Assembly (NCBI GenBank): GCA_027064585.1
Contig: JAMOPI010000029.1
Span: 17,374-81,373, forward strand
Direction: 5' to 3'
DNA: 64,000 nucleotides
Origin: Candidatus Desulfofervidaceae bacterium
Lineage (GTDB): Bacteria > Desulfobacterota > Desulfofervidia > Desulfofervidales > Desulfofervidaceae
Shown piece by piece: positions 8,216-17,123 of this stretch. The position numbers and the translations under genes were made by a program. Positions within the stretch are counted from its first letter, which is position 1. Each line of letters opens with the position of its first letter. Below the pieces are notes generated by a model. That model did no database searches, was not told where the DNA came from, and worked only from the letters and a program-made list of their open reading frames with translations.

Positions 8216-11200
8216 TTAAACAATTTGTATTTCTATCTGGTCTTTTAGGACATACACCAAATAACCTTCTATAGGTCTTTGGGGATAGAGCCTTTGTAAA
8301 AGGTTCTTATAGGCATTTACCTGCTGCACGTGTATTTCCTTTTCTTCACCAGTTTTGTAATCTATAACAACAACCTTGTCCTTCGTAAAGACAATGCGAT
8401 CGGCCCGATAGGCCTTAAGGCTATCCTGAGAAGAAAGAAAGGGTACCTCATTAAGCACCTTCATACCTGGTTTAAAAAAAGGCTTTAAGGCGGGATGATT
8501 TAATACCATTTCGGCCCGCTGTTTTATATCTTCCCATTCTGTTTCCTTAATGTAAAGTCCAAATACTGCCTTAGCCTTACTTATGGCCTTAGCCAAGCTA
8601 TCTCTTTCGGTGCGTAGATAGCTCATAACATAATGAAAGGCCTCGCCAAACTTCTGTTCTTTCATAGGTAGTCTTAAATCTTTCAGCTTAATTTCTCCTT
8701 TTACTGGCTGGGCTTCTCGTTGGAGTGGTATTTTAGACCTTTCCCAGACAAATGTAGATTTTGCCTTATTTTCGTTTGCCTCCTTTTTATAAACTGGCAA
8801 TCTCCCATCTTCAAAAATGCAAGTCGGCAGGGACTTAAGACACACCTTTATATCCTTACCCAAAGCAGCAGCAATAAAGTTTGCCCAGCAGTAAGAAGGT
8901 AAAAAAAGACCATTTTTTCTCCTTTGAGGTCGTCCTAGCAGGTATAAGGCCGTTTTGGTACGGGTAAGGGCAACATAAAAAAGGTTGAGTTCATCTTGTA
9001 GTTGCCTCTTTAAGGCATATTCCTTTATGTTTTTGAGGGTTGAACTTAAAGCCACTTCATTCTTTTTTGGATTCATATAAATTCCTTTTAAGGAAAAGTT
9101 TGTTTCATCGTATTGAAAGATTAATCTATTTTTCATATCGTTCTGACAGTCATAGGTGATTTCAGGCAGAATCACGGCCTCAAACTCAAGACCCTTGGCC
9201 TTGTGCACGGTCATAACCTGGATGGCCTCACTTAAGGCCTCTTTGGCCTGAAGGAGGTGGTTTTGATTGGTTTCTAAGTAATCCAGAAATGCCCTTAAGG
9301 AACGGGGATGTTTCTGTTCAAACTGATACGCCACCTCTAACAGTTGCCATAAATTTGGCCTATCTTTGTAGACCTCAAAGAGATTAAAGGTGCGGTAAAT
9401 CCGTTCTAAAAGGGTGGGGAGGGGCACAAAGTCTACCATATCCCTTATTTCTTTAAGGGCCTTCTCTTCAAACCTTCCCTTTAGTGCCAGCCCTTCTAAT
9501 TCTTTGTCTCCTTTACCTAGGCTTTTCAGGAAGTGAACAAGATCAAGTTTGCGGCTTTTATCGTCTAGATAACGCAAAAGCGAAACTACGGCCCTTACAG
9601 CCGGAGCGGCCAAAAGCAACACTTCTGTCTCAGTCTGCACTGGAATACCTGCTTCTTTTAGTACCGGCAAAAAACGATCAGCCATCTGTTTTCTCCGCAC
9701 CAAAATGGCCATTTCACGATAAGAAAGACCTGCCTTGAGCAGTGTTTTTATCTTTTCTAAAATGGCCTTTCCCAACTCTGTTTCTTCTGGAGGAATCAAT
9801 TCAAATCGGATGTAATAAGGGACATCCTTTTTCTCCTCATCAGGCACTTGCGGGCTAAAGGGAAAAGAAAACTCTCTGTTTAAAAAATCTCCTATTTTAT
9901 TTACAAACTCTACTAAACCACCCGCACTCCGGTAATTCTTCGGCAAGGTTTCAGCCCGGATAAAGCCATTAAAGCGTTTTTTTACATAATCAAAGAGTTC
10001 TGGCTCGCCTCCTCTAAAGCGATAAATGGCCTGCTTTTTGTCCCCTACATAAAAGAAACTACCTGCTGTATCCCTTGTGCCAATACCAGCAATAAGTTCA
10101 TTAACCAAGGGTTCAAGCACCTGCCATTGCATGATGCTTGTATCCTGAAATTCGTCTAAAAGGAGGTGCTTTACCTTTCTGTCTAGGCGATAATAAAAGA
10201 AGTCCCGTCTTTCTTCAAACAACCCTTGCTTGACCAAAAGGCGATAGGTGAGGGCAGAGAGGTCGGCAAAGGTAATACAGTTTTCCCTTTTCTTAATCTC
10301 GCTGTAATACCGATAAAAGCGCCGATAGAGCCTGAAGAGCAGTTCTACCTGCCAGTGGTTGCTGGCAAGAAAATACGCCTCTAAGGCCTGTTTTAAGCGG
10401 GAAAAAGCCTCTTCACAGACCGAGGGGAGGTTTTTAAAATAGTTATGAACCTCCAGACAGGGGCGGGACAAAAGGTTGATCTGTATGACCTCTTTTAAAG
10501 AGCGGGCCATAGCCATCTTTTTTAAAATATCCTTTGCCCCTTTGTGTTTAACCTGCGGTTCAAGGGTGCGGATAAATGCCTTTAGCGCCTTCCACGCCTC
10601 CTGTTCCAAGGCCTTTAGGTCAGTCTGAGGTGGGTTCTCAAACTCTTCCAAGGCTTCCTGGTGTTGAAGAAAGACGGTAAAGACTTCTTTAAGCCAGTAT
10701 CTGGGGTGTGATGAGGGCAACTGTTGGCGGTAGGCTTCTAGGATAGCTGCCTTTAATTCAGGGTCAGATGAAACTTCTACCAAGAGCCGATCTAAGGCTT
10801 CGTTAAACATATCCCTTTCGCTGGCCTCGTCGGCAATCTCTACATCCAACCTGATACCTAGCTCAAAGGGAAAGAGCCGGATGATGCTGGCCATAAAACT
10901 GTCTAGGGTAGAGATTTCCAGTAAAGAAAAGTGTTCTAAAAGCAGATGATAAAGCCGTTTGGCCCGTTCTTTAAGGACATTTATATCGGGTTCGAGGGCG
11001 AAAAGAGGGGCGTATTTTCCCTCGTCTTTATGTCTTTCGGCCTGCATGGCCGTTTTGATCCAGCCAAGTAGTCTTTCCTTCATCTCTTGGGCGGCCTTGT
11101 TGGTAAAGGTGAGGGCGACGACTTCCTGGAGGGATGCAGGGTCCGGAGGAGAGGTAAGAGGGATTTGCTTTAAGAGGATGTTTAAAAGGCGCAGGGTAAG

Positions 11201-11272
11201 GGTGTAGGTTTTACCTGTCCCGGCACTGGCCTCCAGGGCAATGTGGTGTTTGGGATCAAAGAGTACATTCAT
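8216..11272 (-). CDS. addA: UvrD-like helicase/nuclease, AddA-type
   Basis: Helicase-nuclease subunit of the AddAB recombinational repair complex, which resects double-strand ends. The 1018-aa protein has Walker A (ASAGTGKTYTLT) near residues 15-26, Walker B with LLLDEFQDTS, the SF1 motif QVMTVHKAKGLEF, and FYVALTRTK. The C-terminal PD-(D/E)XK nuclease retains the DYK residues (VVVIDYKTGEE). Its start overlaps the addB 3' end by 17 bp. This subunit is shorter than Bacillus AddA (about 1230 aa), as in many proteobacterial versions. Confidence 0.9.
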   Translation of the reverse strand: MNVLFDPKHHIALEASAGTGKTYTLTLRLLNILLKQIPLTSPPDPASLQEVVALTFTNKAAQEMKERLLGWIKTAMQAERHKDEGKYAPLFALEPDINVLKERAKRLYHLLLEHFSLLEISTLDSFMASIIRLFPFELGIRLDVEIADEASERDMFNEALDRLLVEVSSDPELKAAILEAYRQQLPSSHPRYWLKEVFTVFLQHQEALEEFENPPQTDLKALEQEAWKALKAFIRTLEPQVKHKGAKDILKKMAMARSLKEVIQINLLSRPCLEVHNYFKNLPSVCEEAFSRLKQALEAYFLASNHWQVELLFRLYRRFYRYYSEIKKRENCITFADLSALTYRLLVKQGLFEERRDFFYYRLDRKVKHLLLDEFQDTSIMQWQVLEPLVNELIAGIGTRDTAGSFFYVGDKKQAIYRFRGGEPELFDYVKKRFNGFIRAETLPKNYRSAGGLVEFVNKIGDFLNREFSFPFSPQVPDEEKKDVPYYIRFELIPPEETELGKAILEKIKTLLKAGLSYREMAILVRRKQMADRFLPVLKEAGIPVQTETEVLLLAAPAVRAVVSLLRYLDDKSRKLDLVHFLKSLGKGDKELEGLALKGRFEEKALKEIRDMVDFVPLPTLLERIYRTFNLFEVYKDRPNLWQLLEVAYQFEQKHPRSLRAFLDYLETNQNHLLQAKEALSEAIQVMTVHKAKGLEFEAVILPEITYDCQNDMKNRLIFQYDETNFSLKGIYMNPKKNEVALSSTLKNIKEYALKRQLQDELNLFYVALTRTKTALYLLGRPQRRKNGLFLPSYCWANFIAAALGKDIKVCLKSLPTCIFEDGRLPVYKKEANENKAKSTFVWERSKIPLQREAQPVKGEIKLKDLRLPMKEQKFGEAFHYVMSYLRTERDSLAKAISKAKAVFGLYIKETEWEDIKQRAEMVLNHPALKPFFKPGMKVLNEVPFLSSQDSLKAYRADRIVFTKDKVVVIDYKTGEEKEIHVQQVNAYKNLLQRLYPQRPIEGYLVYVLKDQIEIQIV

Positions 11273-13997
11273 TTATTCGCTCCGCTTCTAATTCCTTTTC
11301 CCACGCACAGATGTCCTGATAATCACAATGCTCACACTCCTTTCCTGGTCGCCTTTCCCAGGGATTGTCTGGGGCAAAGATTTCCTTTAGCGTTTCCTTA
11401 AGCCAGGCCTCAAATAGTTCCATGTAATGGATGGGATCGGCGGCAAAGGCCTTGTAGGTGTCCTTTATTTTAAACTGGTTTTTAAGGTCATAAAAACCAA
11501 GCATTTCGCACCTTTCATAAAGAAGGCCGTATTTCTTTTTTAAGAGCAAAAGGTAAAAAGGCAACTGGATGCCTCTAAAATCCTCGCTGATTTCGCATTC
11601 CTTGATGGTAGGAATGCGGCCGGTCTTGTAATCTAAGATCCGAAAGACCTCTCCCTTTCGGTCCACTCTGTCTGGAATCCCTTTTAGGATGATGCCTTCA
11701 AACTCTACTTCTATCTCCCTTTCTATGAGCCGGATGTCTGGACGCCAGCCTTCTTTAAAGAAGTCTAACTCCTGCTGCACAAAGAGAGGGAGCTTATCCA
11801 GCAGGATTTCTATTTCCAGCCTGGCCGCTGGTTGCTGGTGAAACTGGGGTAATTGTTCAAAGTAAAAGAGAAGGCGGTCTTTAAGGGCTGTTAAAAATTG
11901 CTCTTCTTTCTCCCAGATACGGTCTTTATAAAGCTCTTTTAGGGCTTGGTGGAAGATGAGTCCCCTGTCTTGAGGGGTAATGTATTCGCTAATCTTTGGA
12001 GGTGGTTGGAGGTTTAAGAGATAACGCAGGTAAAACTTATAAGGACAGATCTGATAGCAGAGAAGAGATGAAGGGCTGAACTTAAGCGTCTTTAACTTGC
12101 TAGAGACAAGCTCTGGATTAACGGCAGGAAGTCTGATTTTAAGAGAGCGGGAAAGATGGTGCAGGAGGTAGGGACGGTAATCTTTGATCTTCTCTTCAAG
12201 GGTGCTGTCTTGTATTACTTGTTTAAAGATCATTGCCTCTAAAAACCGGCTTCTTACCCCCCTTTCAGGGCTATCTACATAGGCAAAGTAGGCCTGTTTT
12301 GCCCCTTTAAGCAGGCGTTCAAAGTAATAGCAAAAGAGTCCTTCCCTTTCTTTATAAGTAGGTAGACCGAGGCGCTGGCGGATGGTGGTATTTAAAAACA
12401 TGTCTTTTTCACTGTACGCCGGGAAGAGCCCTTCGTTCATGTCAGGCATAATGAGAATATCAAACTGTAAATTTCTTGTTTCTAAAATTTCCATGACCTG
12501 AATGGCACCAGTCAAACGGCCTGGCAGGGGATAAGTTTGGGTAGCAAGGTGTGCTAAGACAAAGTGGAGATAATCTAAAAAATTGTCTTTTCCAAGGCTT
12601 ACAGCCAACTGATCCAGAGTGGCAATCTCAGCTAGGTTCTCCCAGATCTTACTAAGGCCAATGGCTTCATGATGATGGGTAAAAATGGGTTTTAATTCAG
12701 GGTGTCCCTGCCACTGCTGCAAAAGCAAGCTTAACTGTTGACAAAAGGCACCAATACTTTCGCTTTGAAGCATGGTCTTTATCTCTTCTAAAAATACAAA
12801 GAGTGGGTCTTTCGGTGTAGGTTGGATGTAAATTAAATTATGGCTTAAAATTTTTTCTTGCCATTCCTGACAGGTCTGTTTTAACATCTTTTTTAATACC
12901 GGATGTCCAAGGAGTTTCATAAAGGGGCGATGATAAAAGCCATAATCGGTCTCGGTGCTAAAGAGTTCATAAAGGTTATGTAAAAGGCTATAAGTAAGGG
13001 TATGCTTTATATCAAGACCCATCGTGAGGTTAAGATTATCTTCAGGGATATAGCCTAAAAGCACGTACTTAAAAGAGGCATCAGGTAAAATGATACCAAT
13101 TTTATGCGGTTTAATGCCTGCATTTAAGGCCTCTTCAATTCCTTTAAGCACAAGCCCTATTTGGGCCGTGGCACTGGGAAAGGCCTTGATTATGGTTGGC
13201 GGATTGGCATCTCTAGGTGGCTGGGAGTCATATAACCAATGCACATCCTCTTTCTCCTTGTTCCAGCGTTTTAAAATTATTTCCTGGTGAGGGATAAGTT
13301 TTTCTGCCTGAAAGAAAACAATTAAAGGCACATAGCTAGAGACGGCCTTAAAAAAGGCCGTCTCAGTCCGGGTCATAGTAATAGGGCCAACTAAATAAAC
13401 GGCCTTAAACTGCCTTAAAAACTCCTCATCAAGCAAGAGGGCTGTTTCCTTTAAAACGGGGTCAATCAGGCCGTTTTTTCTTAAAATGTCCGTATACTTA
13501 TACCAGATTTTTTCTAAAATTTCTATGTGCCTTTCATAATCTGTATAAAGGGCCTCTTTTTTAAGGGACGAAAAGGAAACTTGCTCCCGCAAGAGCTCAT
13601 CATAAAAACGCAGGAGTCGGTTGCCCACACTGACAAAGCTAAAAAAGTCCTCGGCCCAGGTATCTATCTGCTGACCAAAGAGATCAGACAGACCTTCTTT
13701 TGCTTGAAAAATGGCTTCTTTTAAGAAAAAGTTGCGCTGCCAGTTATTAATCAGGATGCCGACATAAGGGCTTAAGGTGGCTTCCTTGATAAACTCGCTT
13801 ATCTCAAAAAGCCGTGGCAAAAGAAGGACATCCTTGCCGGTGACTTCCTGCAAATATTGCTGAAAATAAAGCTTATTGCGCTGGGTCGGAAAGACGAGGG
13901 CAATGTCTTCCAGAGAGGACCAATTTTCTAAAAGATGCTTGCCTACTGCTTTCAAAATATCAACATTAAACGGAACGGCAAAAATACAAAAAGACAT
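11256..13997 (-). CDS. addB: AddB-type PD-(D/E)XK exonuclease with Fe-S cluster
   Basis: Partner of AddA; a catalytically dead helicase fold fused to a nuclease. The nuclease shows GIPDRVDRKGEVFRILDYKTG with Asp and DYK residues. Cysteines in LLCYQICPYKF and in CEHCDYQDIC (Cx2Cx5C) match the iron-sulfur staple of AddB nucleases. An in-frame ATG at 14033 overlaps a good -10 box, so it cannot be the start if that promoter is used. The ATG at 13997 has AAGGGGG just upstream and follows the promoter by about 20 nt. The resulting protein is 913 aa. Confidence 0.88.
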   Translation of the reverse strand: MSFCIFAVPFNVDILKAVGKHLLENWSSLEDIALVFPTQRNKLYFQQYLQEVTGKDVLLLPRLFEISEFIKEATLSPYVGILINNWQRNFFLKEAIFQAKEGLSDLFGQQIDTWAEDFFSFVSVGNRLLRFYDELLREQVSFSSLKKEALYTDYERHIEILEKIWYKYTDILRKNGLIDPVLKETALLLDEEFLRQFKAVYLVGPITMTRTETAFFKAVSSYVPLIVFFQAEKLIPHQEIILKRWNKEKEDVHWLYDSQPPRDANPPTIIKAFPSATAQIGLVLKGIEEALNAGIKPHKIGIILPDASFKYVLLGYIPEDNLNLTMGLDIKHTLTYSLLHNLYELFSTETDYGFYHRPFMKLLGHPVLKKMLKQTCQEWQEKILSHNLIYIQPTPKDPLFVFLEEIKTMLQSESIGAFCQQLSLLLQQWQGHPELKPIFTHHHEAIGLSKIWENLAEIATLDQLAVSLGKDNFLDYLHFVLAHLATQTYPLPGRLTGAIQVMEILETRNLQFDILIMPDMNEGLFPAYSEKDMFLNTTIRQRLGLPTYKEREGLFCYYFERLLKGAKQAYFAYVDSPERGVRSRFLEAMIFKQVIQDSTLEEKIKDYRPYLLHHLSRSLKIRLPAVNPELVSSKLKTLKFSPSSLLCYQICPYKFYLRYLLNLQPPPKISEYITPQDRGLIFHQALKELYKDRIWEKEEQFLTALKDRLLFYFEQLPQFHQQPAARLEIEILLDKLPLFVQQELDFFKEGWRPDIRLIEREIEVEFEGIILKGIPDRVDRKGEVFRILDYKTGRIPTIKECEISEDFRGIQLPFYLLLLKKKYGLLYERCEMLGFYDLKNQFKIKDTYKAFAADPIHYMELFEAWLKETLKEIFAPDNPWERRPGKECEHCDYQDICAWEKELEAERINECTL

Positions 13998-14022
13998 TTT
14001 CCCCCTTTTACAAACTTTTTTC

Positions 14023-14050
14023 ATTATAATCATTTGGCTTTAAAAATCAA
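14023..14050 (-). promoter_or_regulatory. Predicted sigma70-type promoter for addB-addA-channel operon
   Basis: On the minus strand a TTGATT (-35) and TATAAT (-10) are separated by 16 bp. Initiation would fall near 14016, about 20 nt upstream of the chosen addB ATG. Confidence 0.55.
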
Positions 14051-14091
14051 TTTCAGGATTAGTTTTATCTACGCTGCAATTTACTTGACAT

Positions 14092-14544
14092 CCCAAAATC
14101 CGCAATTACCTTAAAAGAAACCCCGTAAGTGTGCTGTAATAAACAATTTTTTTAAAAAAAATACCTTTCACCTAAAAGGTGAGAAAACATTTATCTTTTC
14201 CTAAAGCCCAATCATAATTATAGCGCCTCCGCTTGCTTTGCGGTCAAGGCCAAACCCTGCGGGTGGCTGACGAACTACCTTGACCTCGCTCGCTTCAGCG
14301 CAAACTTCTTTTTGAGGCCAGAAGGAAAGAGGAAAAGAAAAAATTTTTCCCTTCCCCCTTCCGATTTTTTCTTTTTTGCCAAGGCCGAGTGTGCTCAAGG
14401 GCAAGCCCGAAGGCGCGTGTCGGAGCGAGTGAAGCGAGCAGAGCCCCTTGAGCACCTAACGAGGCCTTGCGTATACTTACTGTAAGTAGGGAGGAAGGGA
14501 AACTCATTAATGCTGAATATTATAAATCAACCACGGATTTTGGG
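14092..14544. repeat. 453-bp MITE-like element with terminal inverted repeats (copy 1)
   Basis: Bounded by an 11-bp perfect inverted repeat, CCCAAAATCCG at 14092-14102 and its complement at 14534-14544. The core is more GC-rich than its surroundings and highly structured. A palindrome TTTCACCTAAAAGGTGA lies near 14166-14182. GGTCAAGG pairs with CCTTGACC around 14242-14286. GTGCTCAAGGG (from about 14390) pairs with CCCTTGAGCAC (to about 14454). A second copy in opposite orientation starts at 63692. No convincing coding frame is seen inside, so it looks like a non-autonomous mobile element or structured repeat. Its right end contains the last codons of the PAP2 gene. No clear target duplication is visible. 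Confidence 0.75.
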
Positions 14545-15090
14545 TATCTTTTTCCGCCAAAGATACATGACCAAACTAAAACTACTGCCGATAATGGCAC
14601 CACAAAGGACGTCTAAGGGATAATGCACGCCGGCGTAAATCCGGGCTAGGCCTACCAGGCAGGCAAGTCCGATAAAAAGTATCCAAAGCCGTCGGAAAAT
14701 CAAGGCTAAATAAGTGCCCACGGCAAAGGCCGTTTGGGTATGGCCTGAGGGAAAGGAGCGACATTTTAAGGCCGGACCGATATTATGAATATGCACCTTG
14801 CCAGCCGCAATTAAAGGGGCAAAGGCCGCTAAAGGGCGTGGTCGATTAAAGAGGTCTTTTAGACCTATGACCACCAGGCCACTTAAAAGCATGGCCAGCA
14901 TCATCCAGAACCAGTGCCTTTTAAAGGCTTGGGGTGAATAAACCCAAAGGCCTATTCCTGTAAGTATGGCCACGACCCAGCCATTGCCTAGCCAGTTAAG
15001 AAAGTAAAATACAGGATCCAACCAACTGTGCGTCAGATGATTGTTAAGCCACAAAAATAATGTTTTGTCCCAGGCAATAACGGTATTCAT
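14527..15090 (-). CDS. PAP2-family membrane phosphatase
   Basis: Integral membrane lipid phosphatase, possibly acting on undecaprenyl pyrophosphate or phosphatidylglycerol phosphate. All three catalytic motifs are present: KDLFNRPRP (78-86), PSGH (114-117), and R150-x5-H156-x3-D160. About six membrane segments are apparent in 187 aa. The stop and last few codons (PKIRG) lie within the right terminal repeat of the adjacent element, so the natural C-terminus may have been replaced. It overlaps the upstream gene by 4 bp (ATGA). Confidence 0.88.
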   Translation of the reverse strand: MNTVIAWDKTLFLWLNNHLTHSWLDPVFYFLNWLGNGWVVAILTGIGLWVYSPQAFKRHWFWMMLAMLLSGLVVIGLKDLFNRPRPLAAFAPLIAAGKVHIHNIGPALKCRSFPSGHTQTAFAVGTYLALIFRRLWILFIGLACLVGLARIYAGVHYPLDVLCGAIIGSSFSLVMYLWRKKIPKIRG

Positions 15091-15419
15091 GTCTTAATTT
15101 TTAGCCTTTCTAAGAGCTGGTCGGCAAAGTCCAGGATATAAGCGCGTTGTTCCTTATTGGCATAACGAATGCAGGAACAATGAAGCTTTTGCCGACTGCG
15201 GATGAGAAATTCTATACGCAGATAATCTCTTCCTACCTCGGCGGCAAAGTAAAAAGGCTGGCAGTCCTTATGTTCCCTCTGCACTTCATCATAAAGCTCC
15301 TCTGGAAGGTCTATCCAAAAAATTTCTCCTAAAGGAGAAGGCGTTGCCTTTTTATGCAGATAACGCTTTATCTTTTTGACGTCTTCTTCCCGGATTTCGT
15401 CAAATAATAATTGGCGCAT
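15087..15419 (-). CDS. Hypothetical 110-aa protein
   Basis: Not recognised. It is a soluble, charged protein with two cysteines in HCSCIRYA and a hydrophobic strand pattern (FYFAAEVGRDYLRIEFLI). It overlaps the upstream primase-like gene by 52 bp and the downstream PAP2 gene by 4 bp, so it is clearly part of the same operon. The ATG has GGAGAGAAG upstream. It could be a partner of the primase-like protein; that is only contextual. Confidence 0.6.
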   Translation of the reverse strand: MRQLLFDEIREEDVKKIKRYLHKKATPSPLGEIFWIDLPEELYDEVQREHKDCQPFYFAAEVGRDYLRIEFLIRSRQKLHCSCIRYANKEQRAYILDFADQLLERLKIKT

Positions 15420-16192
15420 TCTTCTCTCCTCTTTTTCTCCATGTCTTGCAAAACTTCAAGTCCGACTTCTATTAAACGTTTATAACCTTTATTGTTTAGC
15501 TCCGGCAAGGCCTTTTTTAGGGTTGCTAGAGGAGTAGCTTGTATTTCTATTTCCAGGACATCCAAATAGGTATCTATTTCTTCTGGGAGTGTCTGACCGA
15601 TAAGAATTACTTGATCTACTCCTAAATCTTCTAGCCGTTCAAAGATAAAATTATTTAGGCCCTTAAGACAGGCAAGAGAGGGATTAAAGCCTGTAGGAAA
15701 GAGAAGACGGTTGAAGTGGAAAAAGGTCTTTATATCGGGCAACAAAAAGACCATTTTGTGGTCAGTGATGCAGTAACTTTCCTGCCAGAGGCCAAAAAGG
15801 GCAAGCTTGTCTTCAGGACACAAAAGTCGCCATCCCTTCTTTTGGTGAAAGAGGGCGACATTAAACAAAGCCCCCTTTTCATCAAAACAAGGGAAAAAAT
15901 AGTAACCTTCTAGGGCGTCTTTAAGACCTTGTTCATCTTCTTTTATAATCCCTAGTTCCTTTAATGCCTCTCGTATAGGGGTATAGGTAGTAAGGATTTC
16001 TTTATAATGCCTTACAAATGAGTTTGTATCTGGACAGTAACCTACTTTATATTTTCTTAAGTCAGGTTGTTCCATGTCCCAGGCGGCTAAGAAATCCCAT
16101 TGGGCTTCATACTGCGGCCTGTTTTTATAAAGCAGATCATGATAGAATTTAACGGCCATATTGAGTAGTTTCTTTATTTGTTCGTCATACAT
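15368..16192 (-). CDS. DnaG primase core-like protein, degenerate
   Basis: The N-terminal part resembles the start of the DnaG RNA polymerase core (AVKFYHDLLYKN, LRKYKVGYCPDTN, YYFFPCFDEKGALFNVALF where primases read FPIFDENGRVIGFGGR). No zinc-binding domain precedes it. Where the Toprim domain should have a catalytic Glu and a DxD pair, this protein reads MVFLLPDIKTFFHF and QVILIGQTLPEE, so both acidic sites are gone. It is probably not an active primase. An in-frame TTG lies upstream at 16216; the ATG at 16192 has a strong GGAGG and overlaps the ddl stop. 274 aa. Confidence 0.6.
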   Translation of the reverse strand: MYDEQIKKLLNMAVKFYHDLLYKNRPQYEAQWDFLAAWDMEQPDLRKYKVGYCPDTNSFVRHYKEILTTYTPIREALKELGIIKEDEQGLKDALEGYYFFPCFDEKGALFNVALFHQKKGWRLLCPEDKLALFGLWQESYCITDHKMVFLLPDIKTFFHFNRLLFPTGFNPSLACLKGLNNFIFERLEDLGVDQVILIGQTLPEEIDTYLDVLEIEIQATPLATLKKALPELNNKGYKRLIEVGLEVLQDMEKKRREECANYYLTKSGKKTSKR

Positions 16193-17123
16193 GTCTTTCC
16201 TCCAGTGCGAGTTCAATTAGTCTTTCTAACAGCGACGAGAAGGACATACCCATGGCCTTTGCCGCTTGGGGGAAAAGGCTGGTTTCGGTCATTCCAGGGA
16301 TTGTATTTGTTTCTAACACATATATCTCCTCTTCCTTTAAAATCATATCTGTACGGCTATATCCCTTACAACCAAGGGCCTTGTGTGCCTTTAAGGCATA
16401 GGCCTGCGCCTTTTGCGTAAGATGCTCTGGCAGTGAGGCAGGGCAGATCTCTTTTGTGGCCCCAGGGGTATATTTGGCCTCATAATCAAAGAAGCGGTGT
16501 TTAGCCTGGGGAACGATTTCTACAATGGGCAGAGCAATTAAATCCTTATTTCCCAGCACCCCGCCGGTAATTTCCCTACCGGCAATGTATTCTTCTACCA
16601 GCACCGTTTCACTATGGGCAAAGGCATCTTCTATTGCTTGTGTCAATTCCTCTTCTGAATTTGCCATATTTAACGCAATGGATGATCCACCATCAGCCGG
16701 TTTGACCATTAAAGGCCATCCCAGCTTAGCTACAATTTTGGCTGTGTTGTATGGTTCGCCCCGCCTTAATACCACATCTTTAGGCACTTGTAACCCCGCC
16801 ATTTTAAATATCCGCTTGGACATAACCTTATCCATCGCCAGGGCACTGGCCAGCACCCCAGAACATTGGTAGGGAATGCCAAGAAGGTCAAGAAGCCCTT
16901 GGATAGTGCCATCTTCGCCATAACGTCCGTGCAGCATGACCAAAGCCACATCTATCTCAGAAGCATCCTGCACAAGCTTGGCTAGGTCAGAAGCCGGGTC
17001 GTAAATAATGACTTCATATTTATCTTCAGGCAGGGCCTTCTTTACCTGCATCCCGCTTTTTAAAGAGATTTCTCTTTCACTTGATTTTCCCCCACAAAGC
17101 AGGGCCACACGCAGGCGTTTCAT
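16185..17123 (-). CDS. ddl: D-alanine--D-alanine ligase
   Basis: ATP-grasp enzyme joining two D-alanines for peptidoglycan precursors in the cytoplasm. The 312-aa protein has the N-terminal GGKSSEREISLKSG motif, the ATP-grasp lysines (PLMVKPADGGSSI, VLVEEYIAGREITGGVLG) and the C-terminal VLETNTIPGMTETSLFPQAA. It overlaps the HD-domain gene by 4 bp and the primase-like gene by about 8 bp. Confidence 0.95.
   Translation of the reverse strand: MKRLRVALLCGGKSSEREISLKSGMQVKKALPEDKYEVIIYDPASDLAKLVQDASEIDVALVMLHGRYGEDGTIQGLLDLLGIPYQCSGVLASALAMDKVMSKRIFKMAGLQVPKDVVLRRGEPYNTAKIVAKLGWPLMVKPADGGSSIALNMANSEEELTQAIEDAFAHSETVLVEEYIAGREITGGVLGNKDLIALPIVEIVPQAKHRFFDYEAKYTPGATKEICPASLPEHLTQKAQAYALKAHKALGCKGYSRTDMILKEEEIYVLETNTIPGMTETSLFPQAAKAMGMSFSSLLERLIELALEERHV

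Noticed and set aside
14031..14033. Earlier ATG for addB
   Set aside because: It overlaps the predicted -10 box and has no Shine-Dalgarno, while 13997 has both promoter and ribosome-site support.
14201..14507. Two open frames on the minus strand within the 14-kb element
   Set aside because: Composition follows the GC-rich hairpins, no family resemblance, and the second copy of the element does not keep the frames.
14092..14544. CRISPR array or tmRNA as explanation of the structured repeat
   Set aside because: There is no regular repeat-spacer pattern, and no tRNA-like ends or tag reading frame could be found.
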